Numbered from the stretch's first letter, positions 7,783-16,212 are shown. The stretch: 64,000 nt of DNA from Caldilineaceae bacterium SB0661_bin_32 (GCA_009841235.1 VXMH01000014.1:1-64000); one strand, 5' to 3'. Numbers and translations are program-made. Notes: generated by a model not told the origin, from the letters alone.

Positions 7783-8574
7783 TTGGAGAGCAACTATATT
7801 GTCGAAATGAAGGGCATATCCAAGCGCTTTGGCAGCGTCCAGGCGCTGAACCAGGTCGACCTGGAGCTGCGTGAGGGAGAGATTCTGGGGCTGGTCGGAG
7901 ACAACGCGGCCGGCAAGTCCACGCTCATGAAGATCCTCAGCGGCGCGCACGTCGCCGACGGCGGCCAGATCCTCATCAATGGCGAGGAGGTGTCGATCCG
8001 CGATCCCCGCGACGCCCGCAGCTGCGGCATTGAGATGATCTACCAGGACCTGGCCCTCTGCAACAACCTGGACGTCGCCCGCAACATCTTCCTCGGCCGC
8101 GAATATACAAGAGGGCTGCCCTTTCTCAGCATCCTCGACAAAAAGAAGATGTACGCCGAATCCGCCGAGTTGCTCAAAAGGTTGAACATCAATATCAGCT
8201 CCCCCAGGCTGAAAGTCGAGAGGATGTCCGGCGGCCAGCGCCAGATGGTGGCCGCTGCCAAAGCCATCGCCTTCGACGCCAGGATCCTCCTGATGGACGA
8301 GCCCACCGCCGCCCTCGGCGTCCGCGAAGCCAACACCCTCCTGCGCCTCATAAAGGACCTCCGCGACGGCGGCCATTCCGTCATCCTGATCACACAGCGC
8401 GTGCCCGACATTCTGGCCATCGGCGACCGTGTCATGGTCCTTAAAGGAGGCCGGAGGCAGGGAATTCTCAACGTCTCCGAAGTTGGGTTGGACGACGTGG
8501 TCGAGCTGATCGTCAGAGGACGCGCCGGCGCCGAATCCGGGGAAGATGCCCTGGAGTACCTCTCCTTCGGCTAG
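7783..8574 (+). CDS. Single-cassette sugar ABC transporter ATP-binding protein
   Basis: The 263-residue ATPase starts at TTG 7783, behind AGGGGG at 7771-7776; an ATG at 7807 is the alternative. It has Walker A GDNAAGKST, Q-loop YQDLALC, signature MSGGQRQM and Walker B ILLMDEPTAALG. Most ribose-type importers use a duplicated two-cassette ATPase of about 500 residues, whereas this is a single cassette as in fructose-type FrcA. The switch histidine expected after Walker B is replaced by glutamine (ILITQRVPDI instead of ISHxL), so hydrolysis may be altered. It is the last gene of the operon. Confidence 0.88.
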   Translation: MESNYIVEMKGISKRFGSVQALNQVDLELREGEILGLVGDNAAGKSTLMKILSGAHVADGGQILINGEEVSIRDPRDARSCGIEMIYQDLALCNNLDVARNIFLGREYTRGLPFLSILDKKKMYAESAELLKRLNINISSPRLKVERMSGGQRQMVAAAKAIAFDARILLMDEPTAALGVREANTLLRLIKDLRDGGHSVILITQRVPDILAIGDRVMVLKGGRRQGILNVSEVGLDDVVELIVRGRAGAESGEDALEYLSFG

Positions 8575-8613
8575 AAAAGCGATCTGCTCCCGCAAACCAA
8601 AAACGATGAATGA

Positions 8614-9162
8614 CTACGAAAGCGCCTCCGACCCGCACGCGGAGCGGTAGCCGCACGCCGCACAGCGCGCCGGTTCACCGTGGCTGCGGCGCACCTCCGC
8701 CGCCCGGCGGGACTCCCGGATCGCCGCCGCCGTCTCCAGCACGCGGCCGCGCAGTTCATCTGTAAATGGGATTTGCAGCGTAGCATCTGCGTAGCGCAGC
8801 AGACCGTAGGGCGGCGCAGCGTCGAAGTTGTCCTCAACAAGAAGACAGTACGCCGCCAGCTGCAGAATATGGCTGTCGTAGGGCCGGGCCGGCCTCGCCC
8901 GGCTCTTGACCTCCACAGGCACGACGAAACGCCTGCCCCCGTCGCGCGTCTGCACCAGGTAATCGGGGCGTCCCACCAGTCCGTAGCGGCGGCTGCGCAG
9001 CGGGCGCTCCGTCTCCTGCCAATCCCCGGTGTCCCTGTAAAGCACAGTACCCGCCGGCAAGCCGCTGCTCTGCCGCTGGCGGCGTCCCAGCCATAGCAGC
9101 AGACCGCCCAGCAGCGCCAGCAGAACGGCGAACGCCAGCGCGAAAGGCAGGGAGAGAATCAT
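8614..9162 (-). CDS. Membrane-anchored Cas4/RecB-like PD-(D/E)XK nuclease
   Basis: In this 182-residue protein the first 27 residues form one transmembrane helix, followed by a soluble nuclease domain. GRPDYLV (about 64-70) and VPVEVKSRARP (about 80-90) give the D and ExK of the catalytic core, and HILQLAAYCLLVE is the QxxxY helix. The end, CAACGYRSAC, carries three of the four cysteines of the Cas4 iron-sulphur site, but no cysteine exists near the N-terminus, so the cluster may be incomplete. There are no CRISPR repeats or other cas genes nearby. It follows the MaoC gene by 21 bases on the same strand. Its role is probably nucleic acid processing at the membrane (inference). Confidence 0.75.
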   Translation of the reverse strand: MILSLPFALAFAVLLALLGGLLLWLGRRQRQSSGLPAGTVLYRDTGDWQETERPLRSRRYGLVGRPDYLVQTRDGGRRFVVPVEVKSRARPARPYDSHILQLAAYCLLVEDNFDAAPPYGLLRYADATLQIPFTDELRGRVLETAAAIRESRRAAEVRRSHGEPARCAACGYRSACGSEALS

Positions 9163-9183
9163 GCGCGGCAGTGAGCGCCCTCA

Positions 9184-9669
9184 CTACTCCGTTTCCGCCT
9201 CGTCGGGCCGGTTCTTACACAGAATCTCCCAGTTGCCGCGCTGGCAGACCTCATCCTTCTGGTTCAGCACCTCCATCCTGAAGGTCACTACCCCGCCGCC
9301 CATCCGCCGCATCGGCTTCTTCTCGCGCACCGTCGCCCGCAGCCGCACCGTATCCCCGATCAGAACGGGCCGGCGGAACTGCCATTCCAGCTGCATGAAT
9401 GCCTGGACAGTGCCCTCCATGAAACCCATCCGCACCGCCAGCCCGCTGGCGATACTCAGCACCAGCAGCCCGTGAGCGACCCGCTCGCCGAACATCTGCT
9501 CCTGGCTGTAATGCGCGTCAGTGTGGATCCGGTTCCAGTCCCCCGACAGCGCCGCAAAACTGACAATGTCCGTCTCGGTAACGGTCCGGCCAACGCTCTC
9601 ACAGCCGTCCCCCTCCGCAAACTCCTCAAAATAAAGCCCCATCGGGGGCTGCATCGCTCGCGTACCCAT
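9184..9669 (-). CDS. MaoC-family enoyl-CoA hydratase/dehydratase-like protein
   Basis: This 161-residue single hot-dog domain protein carries SGDWNRIHTD (about residues 41-50) as the conserved hydratase motif with catalytic Asp and His, followed by VAHGLLVLSIASGL. It probably hydrates an enoyl-CoA or related thioester, or acts as a beta-hydroxyacyl dehydratase. I chose the ATG at 9669 because AAGGTGAACGC stands in front of it; the frame extends to GTG 9690. It lies between the MDR oxidoreductase and the Cas4-like gene and is likely co-transcribed with them. The exact substrate is unknown. Confidence 0.85.
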   Translation of the reverse strand: MGTRAMQPPMGLYFEEFAEGDGCESVGRTVTETDIVSFAALSGDWNRIHTDAHYSQEQMFGERVAHGLLVLSIASGLAVRMGFMEGTVQAFMQLEWQFRRPVLIGDTVRLRATVREKKPMRRMGGGVVTFRMEVLNQKDEVCQRGNWEILCKNRPDEAETE

Positions 9670-9681
9670 TGCGTTCACCTT

Positions 9682-9711
9682 ACTCCTCACTCCTCTTCAC
9701 TCACTCCTCGC
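9682..9711. repeat. GAGGAGTGAG-family repeat in the MaoC leader
   Basis: The minus strand reads a run of GAGGAGTGAG-type words (CGAGGAGTGAGTGAAGAGGA and on). It supplies the purine-rich sequence just upstream of the MaoC start. The same words form the inverted repeats at 7714-7753 and 13641-13692. Confidence 0.5.
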
Positions 9712-9713
9712 CC

Positions 9714-10724
9714 TCACACCTTTACCAGCATCTTGCCCAGATTCTCGCCATGGAACAGGCCGATGAACGCAGCGGGCGTATTCTCGATCCCTTCGTGGAT
9801 CGTCTCCTCCCACTTGAGCTTGCCCTCCTGCATCCAGCCGGAAACATCGCGCAGGAAGCTGTCGCGGCGTTCAGGATGGTCCGAGACGATAAAGCCCTGC
9901 ATCTTCAGCCGGCGCCCGATCATCAGGGCCAGGTTCGCCGGTCCCGGCGGCGCCGACGTGGCGTTGTACATGCTGATCATCCCGCATACGACGATTCGGC
10001 CGTTGTTGTTCATATACTGCAGGGCAGCCTCCAGATGCTCGCCGCCGACGTTCTCGAAATAGACGTCGATACCGTCCGGGCAGGCCCTCTTCAGCGCCCG
10101 CCGCAGATTGCTCGTCTCCTTGTAGTTGATCGCAACGTCCACGCCGGCGACCTCCTCCAGCCAGCGCGTCTTGGCCTCCGAACCGGCCGAACCCACAACA
10201 CGGCAGCCTTTGATCTTCGCGATCTGGCAGACCTCCGAACCGACCGCGCCGGCCGCGCCCGAGACGAAAACCGTCTCCCCCGGCTGCGGTCCGCCGATGT
10301 CCAGCAGGCCGACATAGGCCGTCATCCCCGGCATCCCCAGCACGCCCAGGTAGCTCTGCAGCGGGCCCAGCGACGGGTCGACCTTGGTCAGGTGGCGCGG
10401 CTCTGCCAGCGCGTATTCCCGCCAGCCGAACATATGCTGGACGAAATCGCCCTCCGCAAACGCCTCGCTGGTCGAGCTTACGACCTCGCCCACCGCGCCG
10501 CCGGTGAGCGGTTCGTCCAGCCCGAAAGGAGGCGTATAGCTGCGCGTGTCCCGCATCCGCCCCCGCATGTAAGGGTCCACCGAGATAAAGCGGTTGCGCA
10601 CCAGCACCTGGTCCGGCTGGCTCGGCGCCGGCACTTCGACGCTGACGAGCGCAAAGTTGTCCGCGGTCGGCAATCCGTGCGGACGGCTGCGCAGATGGAT
10701 TTCACGGCTTTTAACGGATGTCAT
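9714..10724 (-). CDS. NADP-dependent zinc-free MDR oxidoreductase (CurA/leukotriene-B4 dehydrogenase-like)
   Basis: The 336-residue product belongs to the zinc-free medium-chain reductases that reduce alpha,beta-unsaturated ketones or aldehydes. SVDPYMRGRM (about residues 49-58) is the family hallmark. VFVSGAAGAVGSEVCQIAKIKG (about 148-169) is the nucleotide-binding Rossmann loop, and YFENVGGEHLEAALQYMN follows as in CurA and PTGR proteins. No zinc ligands are present. The ATG at 10724 has a GAGGCGACCA context. It is the first gene of a three-gene minus-strand set. It may work with the MaoC protein on acyl or enone intermediates, but this is inferred only from adjacency. Confidence 0.9.
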   Translation of the reverse strand: MTSVKSREIHLRSRPHGLPTADNFALVSVEVPAPSQPDQVLVRNRFISVDPYMRGRMRDTRSYTPPFGLDEPLTGGAVGEVVSSTSEAFAEGDFVQHMFGWREYALAEPRHLTKVDPSLGPLQSYLGVLGMPGMTAYVGLLDIGGPQPGETVFVSGAAGAVGSEVCQIAKIKGCRVVGSAGSEAKTRWLEEVAGVDVAINYKETSNLRRALKRACPDGIDVYFENVGGEHLEAALQYMNNNGRIVVCGMISMYNATSAPPGPANLALMIGRRLKMQGFIVSDHPERRDSFLRDVSGWMQEGKLKWEETIHEGIENTPAAFIGLFHGENLGKMLVKV

Positions 10725-10966
10725 TGGTCGCCTCGGATTTTGGCGGGCCGGCGTTTCGTCAATGCCGCCGGTCCCGGTAACGTGAGGAAGATGCGCCTAA
10801 TTTTCCTGCATTGGCCGGATTGCGCAAAATCTGCGACTGAACTGCTGCTGATGCGTACTGTGTAACAGCGGCCGCAGGCCTGGTTGCGGTCATTCCTGGC
10901 GGAGCGCAAGGCGGAGAAGCGTAGTATAATGATATGACAGTTGAAACGCTCCCGCAGGTCGGGTCG

Positions 10967-10999
10967 TTGACATGATGACTTTCACTAACTGTATAGTTA
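10967..10999 (+). promoter_or_regulatory. Promoter/operator candidate upstream of the M20 amidohydrolase
   Basis: TTGACA lies at 10967-10972. The 14-base palindrome TAACTGTATAGTTA at 10986-10999 contains a -10-like TATAGT with a 19-base spacer. A TATAAT also occurs at 10925-10930 without a -35. A palindrome overlapping the -10 suggests a repressor site. Confidence 0.4.
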
Positions 11000-11085
11000 C
11001 CAACATAGCTACCAACATTTGCCCGAGCTGATCGCACTTGTGGGCGGTTGGCGAGTGTGCAATATGTTCGACCAGGAGCGCACCG

Positions 11086-12309
11086 ATGCCAGACAATACA
11101 CCGGTTACCAGCGCCGAACTGTATGCGCGCGCCAAGGCCATCCAGTCCCAAATCAGCACGTGGCGCCGCACGATTCACAAGTACCCGGAGCTGACCTTCA
11201 CCGAACATCGCACCGCCGGACTCGTCAACAAGACGATGCTGGACCTGGGGATAGAGACGCAGACTGAAGTGGCCAAAACCGGTGTCGTCGGCCATATTCG
11301 CGGGGGCGGCGGGCCCTTGGTGGGGCTGCGCGCCGATATGGACGCTCTGCCGATCCAGGAAGAGAACGGCAGCGGCTTCGACAGCGAGCGACCGGGCCTT
11401 ATGCACGCCTGCGGCCACGACGCGCACACGGCGATGCTGATGGGCGCCGCGACCCTGCTCAAAGAAATGGCCGACGAGGGCCGTCTGCCCGGCGCCGTGC
11501 GCCTGCTCTTCCAGCCCAGCGAAGAAGCCTCCGACGACGAGGGCAAGTCCGGCGGCCTGCGCATGGTGGAAGAAGGCGCGCTCGAAGGCCTCGACGCCGT
11601 CTTTGGCATCCACGTAGACCCCACAAGGGACCTCGGCATCGTCGCCAGCCGCTCAGGCCCGCTGATGGCGTCGGCCGATGAGTTCGAGATCACCGTGCGC
11701 GGGGCCGGCGGCCACGCCGCGCGCCCCCAGGCCGCCAACGACCCGATCGTGCTGGCGGCCCACGCCGTTCACGCCATCCACCATATCGTCAGCCGCCGCC
11801 TCGACCCGCTCGAGCCGGGCGTGATCACAATCGGCCAGATTCACGGCGGGACCGTCAATAACGTCATCCCCGACAGCGTCTATCTGAACGGGACGATTCG
11901 CAGCTTCACGCAGGCGTCGCGCAAGCTGCTGCAAGAGGAGCTGCGTCGCGCCTGCGGGGTCGTCGAAGCCATGGGCGGCAGCTTCGCACTGACGGTCAAG
12001 GAGGGCTATCCGCCCACCGTTCTGGACCCGGAAGCCACGCAGCTCGCGCTGGCTGCGGCGGCCGAGTTCCTGGGCGAGGAGAACACGCCTCAGGCGCCGA
12101 TGGTAATGGCCGCCGAGGACTTCGCCTACATGGCGCAGGCCGCGCCGGGCAGCTTTCTCCGCCTGGGAACGCATAACCCGGACTGGCCCCAGCGCTACTA
12201 CGTCCACACCTCCACCTTCCGTATCGACGAAGACGCACTGCCGATCGGAGCCGCCGCTCTCGCCGCGGCCGCGGTCAAGTGGATGCAGGAGAAAAACAGC
12301 AACGAATGA
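11086..12309 (+). CDS. M20-family metallopeptidase/amidohydrolase (hippurate hydrolase-like)
   Basis: The 407-residue product is of the M20D amidohydrolase type that cleaves N-acyl or N-carbamoyl amino acids. [11 protein letters not shown] holds the first metal Asp, [17 protein letters not shown] the His/Asp pair, and [13 protein letters not shown] the catalytic Glu-Glu. The dimerisation domain ([16 protein letters not shown] to GTVNNVIPD) follows, and [23 protein letters not shown] is the last metal site. The ATG at 11086 has AGGAG eight bases upstream; the frame is open to 11038. There is no signal peptide, so it is cytoplasmic. It is followed by an exported lipoprotein gene. Confidence 0.92.
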   Translation: MPDNTPVTSAELYARAKAIQSQISTWRRTIHKYPELTFTEHRTAGLVNKTMLDLGIETQTEVAKTGVVGHIRGGGGPLVGLRADMDALPIQEENGSGFDSERPGLMHACGHDAHTAMLMGAATLLKEMADEGRLPGAVRLLFQPSEEASDDEGKSGGLRMVEEGALEGLDAVFGIHVDPTRDLGIVASRSGPLMASADEFEITVRGAGGHAARPQAANDPIVLAAHAVHAIHHIVSRRLDPLEPGVITIGQIHGGTVNNVIPDSVYLNGTIRSFTQASRKLLQEELRRACGVVEAMGGSFALTVKEGYPPTVLDPEATQLALAAAAEFLGEENTPQAPMVMAAEDFAYMAQAAPGSFLRLGTHNPDWPQRYYVHTSTFRIDEDALPIGAAALAAAAVKWMQEKNSNE

Positions 12310-12316
12310 GAAGAGA

Positions 12317-12476
12317 AACCGCAAGGAGTGAGAAGTGAGAAATGGGTGTCGCCTGCCGTGCGCCAAACGCTCATACAGCCAAGCGGTAACTGGTTCAACA
12401 ACCCTTCTTTCAATCGCGAGGGTATTCTCTCTCTCCTCTCTCCTCTTAACTCTCTCCTTTCTCACCTCCTGCGGTT
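12317..12476. repeat. Inverted-repeat element overlapping the start of the next lipoprotein gene
   Basis: The left arm AACCGCAAGGAGTGAGAA (12317-12334) pairs with the complement of 12458-12476 with two single-base bulges. The element is about 160 bases long. It contains the ribosome site, the GTG start and the CT-rich stretch that codes the hydrophobic signal peptide of the gene at 12335. Its arms belong to the GAGGAGTGAG family. Confidence 0.6.
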
Positions 12477-13132
12477 CAGCCCAACCCCAGCCGCTCATCT
12501 TCGGCGAACCGGTCTGGGCCGACGGTGAGACCAGCGTCTACCGCGTAACCAACCGGGAAGACCGCATCGTCGGCACGGCCGCCTTCCAGGTGAGCCGGCG
12601 GGAGCAGGATGGCGGCTGGACGCTGGTGCGCGAGATCAACGACGCCGGTGTGAGCGAGCAGGCAACGGTCGAGATGCAGCCGGTCGGCTATCGCCCCGTC
12701 TACAGCCATCTCGTCCGTACGTTCGGCGGCGGCAAGCAGGTGGTGGAGACGCAGTTCGAGGGCGCCCGGGTCGACATTGCGCTCACCAATCGGCAGGGCG
12801 CAACCGTCTATCAACGTGTGCAGGTGCCCTCGGATATACGCGACGAGCGCACGCTGCTGCTGATCATACGGGCGCTGCCCCTGGCGCAGGGCTACGCGAC
12901 CCGCATCAACAGTTTTTTGCCGATCGCCGGCCGGATGGAACGGGTGGCCCTGCAGGTGCGGCGCAAGGAAAGCGTCACGGTGCCGGCCGGCTCCTTCGAT
13001 ACCTGGGTTGTCGAGTTGAAGGCCAGCGACCGCACGACCAGGGCATGGGTGGTGCAGGCGGCTCCCTTCCCCGTCGTCAAGTTCGTTGACGGACGTTCAC
13101 AGGCCACCTTTGAGTTGACCGGTTTTGAATAA
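12335..13132 (+). CDS. Predicted lipoprotein, DUF3108-like
   Basis: This 265-residue exported protein starts at GTG with AAGGAG six bases upstream. A hydrophobic stretch ends in LSFLTSC, a lipobox with the lipidated Cys about residue 46; the cationic leader before it is longer than usual. The mature part is beta-rich (VTNREDRIVGTAAFQV, then VETQFEGARVDIALTNRQG, then VTVPAGSFDTWVVELK), like DUF3108 or LolA-like proteins that bind hydrophobic molecules. PAGSFDTW and TTRAWVVQAAPFPVVKF match the end of that family. Function unknown. The signal-peptide codons lie inside a CT-rich inverted-repeat element. Confidence 0.75.
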   Translation: MRNGCRLPCAKRSYSQAVTGSTTLLSIARVFSLSSLLLTLSFLTSCGSAQPQPLIFGEPVWADGETSVYRVTNREDRIVGTAAFQVSRREQDGGWTLVREINDAGVSEQATVEMQPVGYRPVYSHLVRTFGGGKQVVETQFEGARVDIALTNRQGATVYQRVQVPSDIRDERTLLLIIRALPLAQGYATRINSFLPIAGRMERVALQVRRKESVTVPAGSFDTWVVELKASDRTTRAWVVQAAPFPVVKFVDGRSQATFELTGFE

Positions 13133-13159
13133 TTGGAAGAGTGACAAGGAAGCGGACCC

Positions 13160-13630
13160 ATGGGCATGAAAATCGATCGATTCACGCTGGCCATCATTGC
13201 CGGCGTGCTGCTGCTGGTCGTCGGCGCCGTCATCACGGTAATGGTCACCGACGGCCGCGGCTGGCAGAGCGCCGAATACCTCAACGAGGATACGCCGGAA
13301 GCGGTGGTCCACGACGCCTTCCTGGCCGCCGTGCGCAACGAACCGGACGTTGCCATGAGTCACTACTCTCGGGATGTGCTCGAAGATGACGACAACCTGC
13401 ATTTCCGCGAGCGATTCAACTACTACGATTCCGGCCGCTCCGCGCGTCGGCTGCGCATCCTGAACGTGGACATAAGCGAAGAAGGCGACAAAGCCTATGT
13501 CACCGTGGCGATCGACAACTTCCACCAGGGCGGCCTCTTCGACAGCGGCACATCCACCTACCGCCGCACGATCCCCCTGGTGCGCGAGGACGGCGCCTGG
13601 AAGATCGACACCGACGACCTCTTCTATTGA
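13160..13630 (+). CDS. Anchored NTF2-like hypothetical protein
   Basis: In this 156-residue protein one N-terminal membrane helix (about residues 8-30, LAIIAGVLLLVVGAVITV) anchors an extracytoplasmic domain. That domain (about 45-156) has the helix-then-curved-sheet pattern of NTF2-like or DUF4878-like proteins, ending LVREDGAWKIDTDDLFY, the typical last strand. No catalytic residues are evident. AAGGAAG precedes the ATG. It lies 27 bases after the DUF3108-like gene and probably shares its transcript. Function unknown. Confidence 0.7.
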   Translation: MGMKIDRFTLAIIAGVLLLVVGAVITVMVTDGRGWQSAEYLNEDTPEAVVHDAFLAAVRNEPDVAMSHYSRDVLEDDDNLHFRERFNYYDSGRSARRLRILNVDISEEGDKAYVTVAIDNFHQGGLFDSGTSTYRRTIPLVREDGAWKIDTDDLFY

Positions 13631-13640
13631 GGCCGGTAAC

Positions 13641-13692
13641 CGAGGAGTGAGCGCATCGAAAAGTGGACTGAGGGCACGCCTCTCTCTCCTCG
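13641..13692. repeat. Inverted repeat of the GAGGAGTGAG family
   Basis: CGAGGAGTGAG (13641-13651) and CTCTCTCCTCG (13682-13692) pair at ten of eleven positions around a 30-base loop. It occupies the gap between the NTF2-like and DUF5671-like genes. Confidence 0.55.
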
Positions 13693-13710
13693 CCCTTCAA
13701 GGTGTGAACA

Positions 13711-15465
13711 ATGACTGAGCAGACAGTGACCGAGCAGACAGTGACCGAGCAGACAACAGCGGAAACCGGCCGGCTGGCGATGATCCGCCGCCTCTACCTC
13801 TATCTCATCGCCTTCATCAGCCTGATCGCCGGGCTTTCCGCCGCCTACGACCTGATCGAAGCTCTGATAAGGCTGTGGATCCCGGACGGGACCGTTCCGG
13901 GGCTTTCCGCCACCGGCTCGGTGCAGAGAGCCATCGCCCAGCCCGGCGGCTTTCTGATCGTCAGCGCGCCCATCTTTCTGGTCCACTGGCGCTATATCCG
14001 CCGCCTCGTGCTGCAACCCGGTGAGTCGCGCGCTGCGCTGCGCAAGCTGTTCGTCTATGCCGTGCTCGCCACAACGGCATATGTCAGCGCCCGCGCCCTC
14101 TATCACATCATCGAAGGCAGCTTCCAGCTCCTGCTCGGCGCCGCGCCGGCCGAGGAAGAGTTGAGACCGGGCGGATGGGCGGCCCAGTTTTTCCACGCCG
14201 GCATCCATCTGATTCTATCTCTGTATTTCGCCCGGTTGCTCCGTGAGGACGGCGATCTGGGTGTCGAACCGGGCTGGGCCGGCAGCTGGCGGCGTCTCTT
14301 CCAGCTGCTTGTCGGTCTGGTTGCGCTTGGCCTGCTGCTCACCGGCGCCGCCGACGTCCTCAACTTTGTCTGGCGCGCCCTGCTGGAGCCGTTCGGCGCC
14401 GCCAGCCTGGCGACGGTGGGAACAGGCTGGTGGCAGCGCGGCATTTCCGGTTCACTGGCCGCCGTTCTGGTCGGCGGGCTGGCCTGGCGGCTGAACAATC
14501 TCTACTGGAATGCCCTGATGACGGCCCAGCCGCCGGAAGGGCGCATGGCTCTGCGGCGCCTCTATCTCTACGTCGCCACCGTGCTCGCCGCGGCCATCAC
14601 CCTCGTTCCGGTGGCGATGCTGTTGAGACTGGGCGTCCTCTTTCTCTTCGGCGGCGTCGATACCGGGGAAATCGACATCGATGATCTCACTACGCCCCTC
14701 GGTCTGCTGCCGGTGGGCGCGCTGGCCTGGCGCTGGCACTGGCTGCAGGTCTCCGCCGAGGCGCAGCGTTACGGCGATTCGCGCGAGAGCGAATTCGTGC
14801 GCCGTCTCTACTACTACGCGGTCGCCGCCACCGGTCTGCTCTTGCTCTGGATCGGGGTTGTCGATCTGGTGCGGGCGCTGTTGGATCTCGCAATCATCGG
14901 CTCGACTTCGGTCGAAAAGGGCTTTCGCGCTCACCAGTTTGCCAGCGGCGTGAGCCTCATCGCCGTCGGCGCGCCGGTCTGGTCGCTGCACTGGCGCACC
15001 GCGCAGCGCGTGGCCGAGCAGGACAATGAGGCCGGCCGCGCCGAGCGCGCATCCTGGCCCCGCCGCGTCTACCTCTACGGCATCGCCTTCGTGGGCGCGC
15101 TCCTGATCCTCTTCGAGCTGGCGCAGGTCGTCTACCGTCTGCTCCTGTGGGCGCTGGGCGATCCCAACGCCGACTTCTTCGGCGCCGAGACGCTGGATGG
15201 GCTGGTGCGCGCCGTTGTAGCGGCCGCCTTTTGGGCCGTCCACATACTCGCCATCCGCGACGACACCCGCATGGTGGATAAGGAGGCAGAGGCCGCGGCG
15301 CGTGCAAGCGAACAGAAAGAACGCCGCCGCGAGGACCTGGCTGCCCGCATCGAAGGGCTGGAGACCGAACTATCCGCCCTGCGCGCCGAGCTAGCCGAGT
15401 TGGAGGATGAGGAATTACCAGGTGGTGAGGTTGTCAGCGGCGATCAGGCCGACGCTGAGAGCTGA
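13711..15465 (+). CDS. Polytopic membrane protein made of six DUF5671-like repeats with a C-terminal coiled coil
   Basis: The 584-residue protein contains about six related units, each starting RRLYLYL/RKLFVYA/RRLFQLL/RRLYLYV/RRLYYYA/RRVYLYG and followed by a hydrophobic hairpin and an inward HW(R)-type loop. In total there are about 18-20 membrane helices. The N-terminus is a three-fold repeat of TEQTV coded by a 15-base tandem repeat (13714-13758). The tail (about 520-565, EQKERRREDLAARIEGLETELSALRAELAE overall) is a heptad coiled coil, likely cytoplasmic. DUF5671 is a small membrane domain of unknown function; six in tandem is unusual. No Shine-Dalgarno is clear. Confidence 0.75.
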   Translation: MTEQTVTEQTVTEQTTAETGRLAMIRRLYLYLIAFISLIAGLSAAYDLIEALIRLWIPDGTVPGLSATGSVQRAIAQPGGFLIVSAPIFLVHWRYIRRLVLQPGESRAALRKLFVYAVLATTAYVSARALYHIIEGSFQLLLGAAPAEEELRPGGWAAQFFHAGIHLILSLYFARLLREDGDLGVEPGWAGSWRRLFQLLVGLVALGLLLTGAADVLNFVWRALLEPFGAASLATVGTGWWQRGISGSLAAVLVGGLAWRLNNLYWNALMTAQPPEGRMALRRLYLYVATVLAAAITLVPVAMLLRLGVLFLFGGVDTGEIDIDDLTTPLGLLPVGALAWRWHWLQVSAEAQRYGDSRESEFVRRLYYYAVAATGLLLLWIGVVDLVRALLDLAIIGSTSVEKGFRAHQFASGVSLIAVGAPVWSLHWRTAQRVAEQDNEAGRAERASWPRRVYLYGIAFVGALLILFELAQVVYRLLLWALGDPNADFFGAETLDGLVRAVVAAAFWAVHILAIRDDTRMVDKEAEAAARASEQKERRREDLAARIEGLETELSALRAELAELEDEELPGGEVVSGDQADAES

Positions 15466-15476
15466 TCATGGGGCCC

Positions 15477-16121
15477 CTAATCCGCGTCCAGGATTTCCGA
15501 GACTGGAAGGGTAAGTTCGGGCAAGAGGGGGGATGTCACGACATCGCCGCGGCCGAAGAAACCGTGTTCGGAGTAGACGTCGCCTGTTAGGGACAGAACA
15601 GTGACAGTTTCCTCTGCAGGATCCACAATCCAGTACTCCTGGATTCCCGCCTGCGCATACTCGATCCGCTTCGCCACCAGGTCCCGCTCGCGGTCCTCAA
15701 GGCTTGGGCTGACGATTTCGATAGCCAGGTCGGCTCCTTCCCAATAGTTTTTGTGCCGCAGGCTGCTGTTGCGGTCGCGCAGAAATACAATGTCCGGTTC
15801 ACGGTACTTCTGATCCCACAGGCGCAATCTCAAACCGGCCGCTCGTTCCACACCGCCGATCTGCTTTGCAAGCGTTCTGAGGATAACGATGAAGTACGAA
15901 ATAATTGCTTGGTGCTGATCAGTCGGCAAGTCATGCACCTCCACAAAGCCGCTGTCGAATTCGACGCGTCGGTTTGTATCCAGCGCCAGGTATTCCTGCT
16001 CACTCCATGCGCCTTGATTCGGAAAGAGGGTTGCGATGCGCCAAACCGGTGACGAAGGCCTTTGCGAGTCAAGCCCATGGGAACTGCCATAGGTCTGAGT
16101 TTGGATTTCTGGATTGCGCAT
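15477..16121 (-). CDS. Uma2-family endonuclease-like protein, copy 1
   Basis: This 214-residue Uma2 (DUF820) protein has a PD-(D/E)XK fold. WSEQEYLAL and RRVEFDSGFVEV open the domain. REPDIVFLRDRN supplies the Asp and DLAIEIVSPS the Glu of the core, and RDLVAKRIEYAQAGIQEYWIVDP is the hallmark helix and strand. The chosen ATG at 16121 has GGAG upstream; the frame is open to 16199. It is about three-quarters identical by eye to the gene at 24156-24752, and the similarity extends into the promoter. Uma2 genes are abundant in Chloroflexota and Cyanobacteria; the biological role is not established. Confidence 0.88.
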   Translation of the reverse strand: MRNPEIQTQTYGSSHGLDSQRPSSPVWRIATLFPNQGAWSEQEYLALDTNRRVEFDSGFVEVHDLPTDQHQAIISYFIVILRTLAKQIGGVERAAGLRLRLWDQKYREPDIVFLRDRNSSLRHKNYWEGADLAIEIVSPSLEDRERDLVAKRIEYAQAGIQEYWIVDPAEETVTVLSLTGDVYSEHGFFGRGDVVTSPLLPELTLPVSEILDAD

Positions 16122-16212
16122 AGGGTGTGGCTCCAGGGCATACCGAAGGCTTTTGCGACCTGCACTGCCGGGCGTCCGCGAAAACCTGCGCTGCGGCAAC
16201 TGTTCTAGCGCG

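Noticed and set aside
8614..9162. A CRISPR-Cas locus around the Cas4-like gene
   Set aside because: No direct-repeat array and no other cas gene was found in the flanking sequence.
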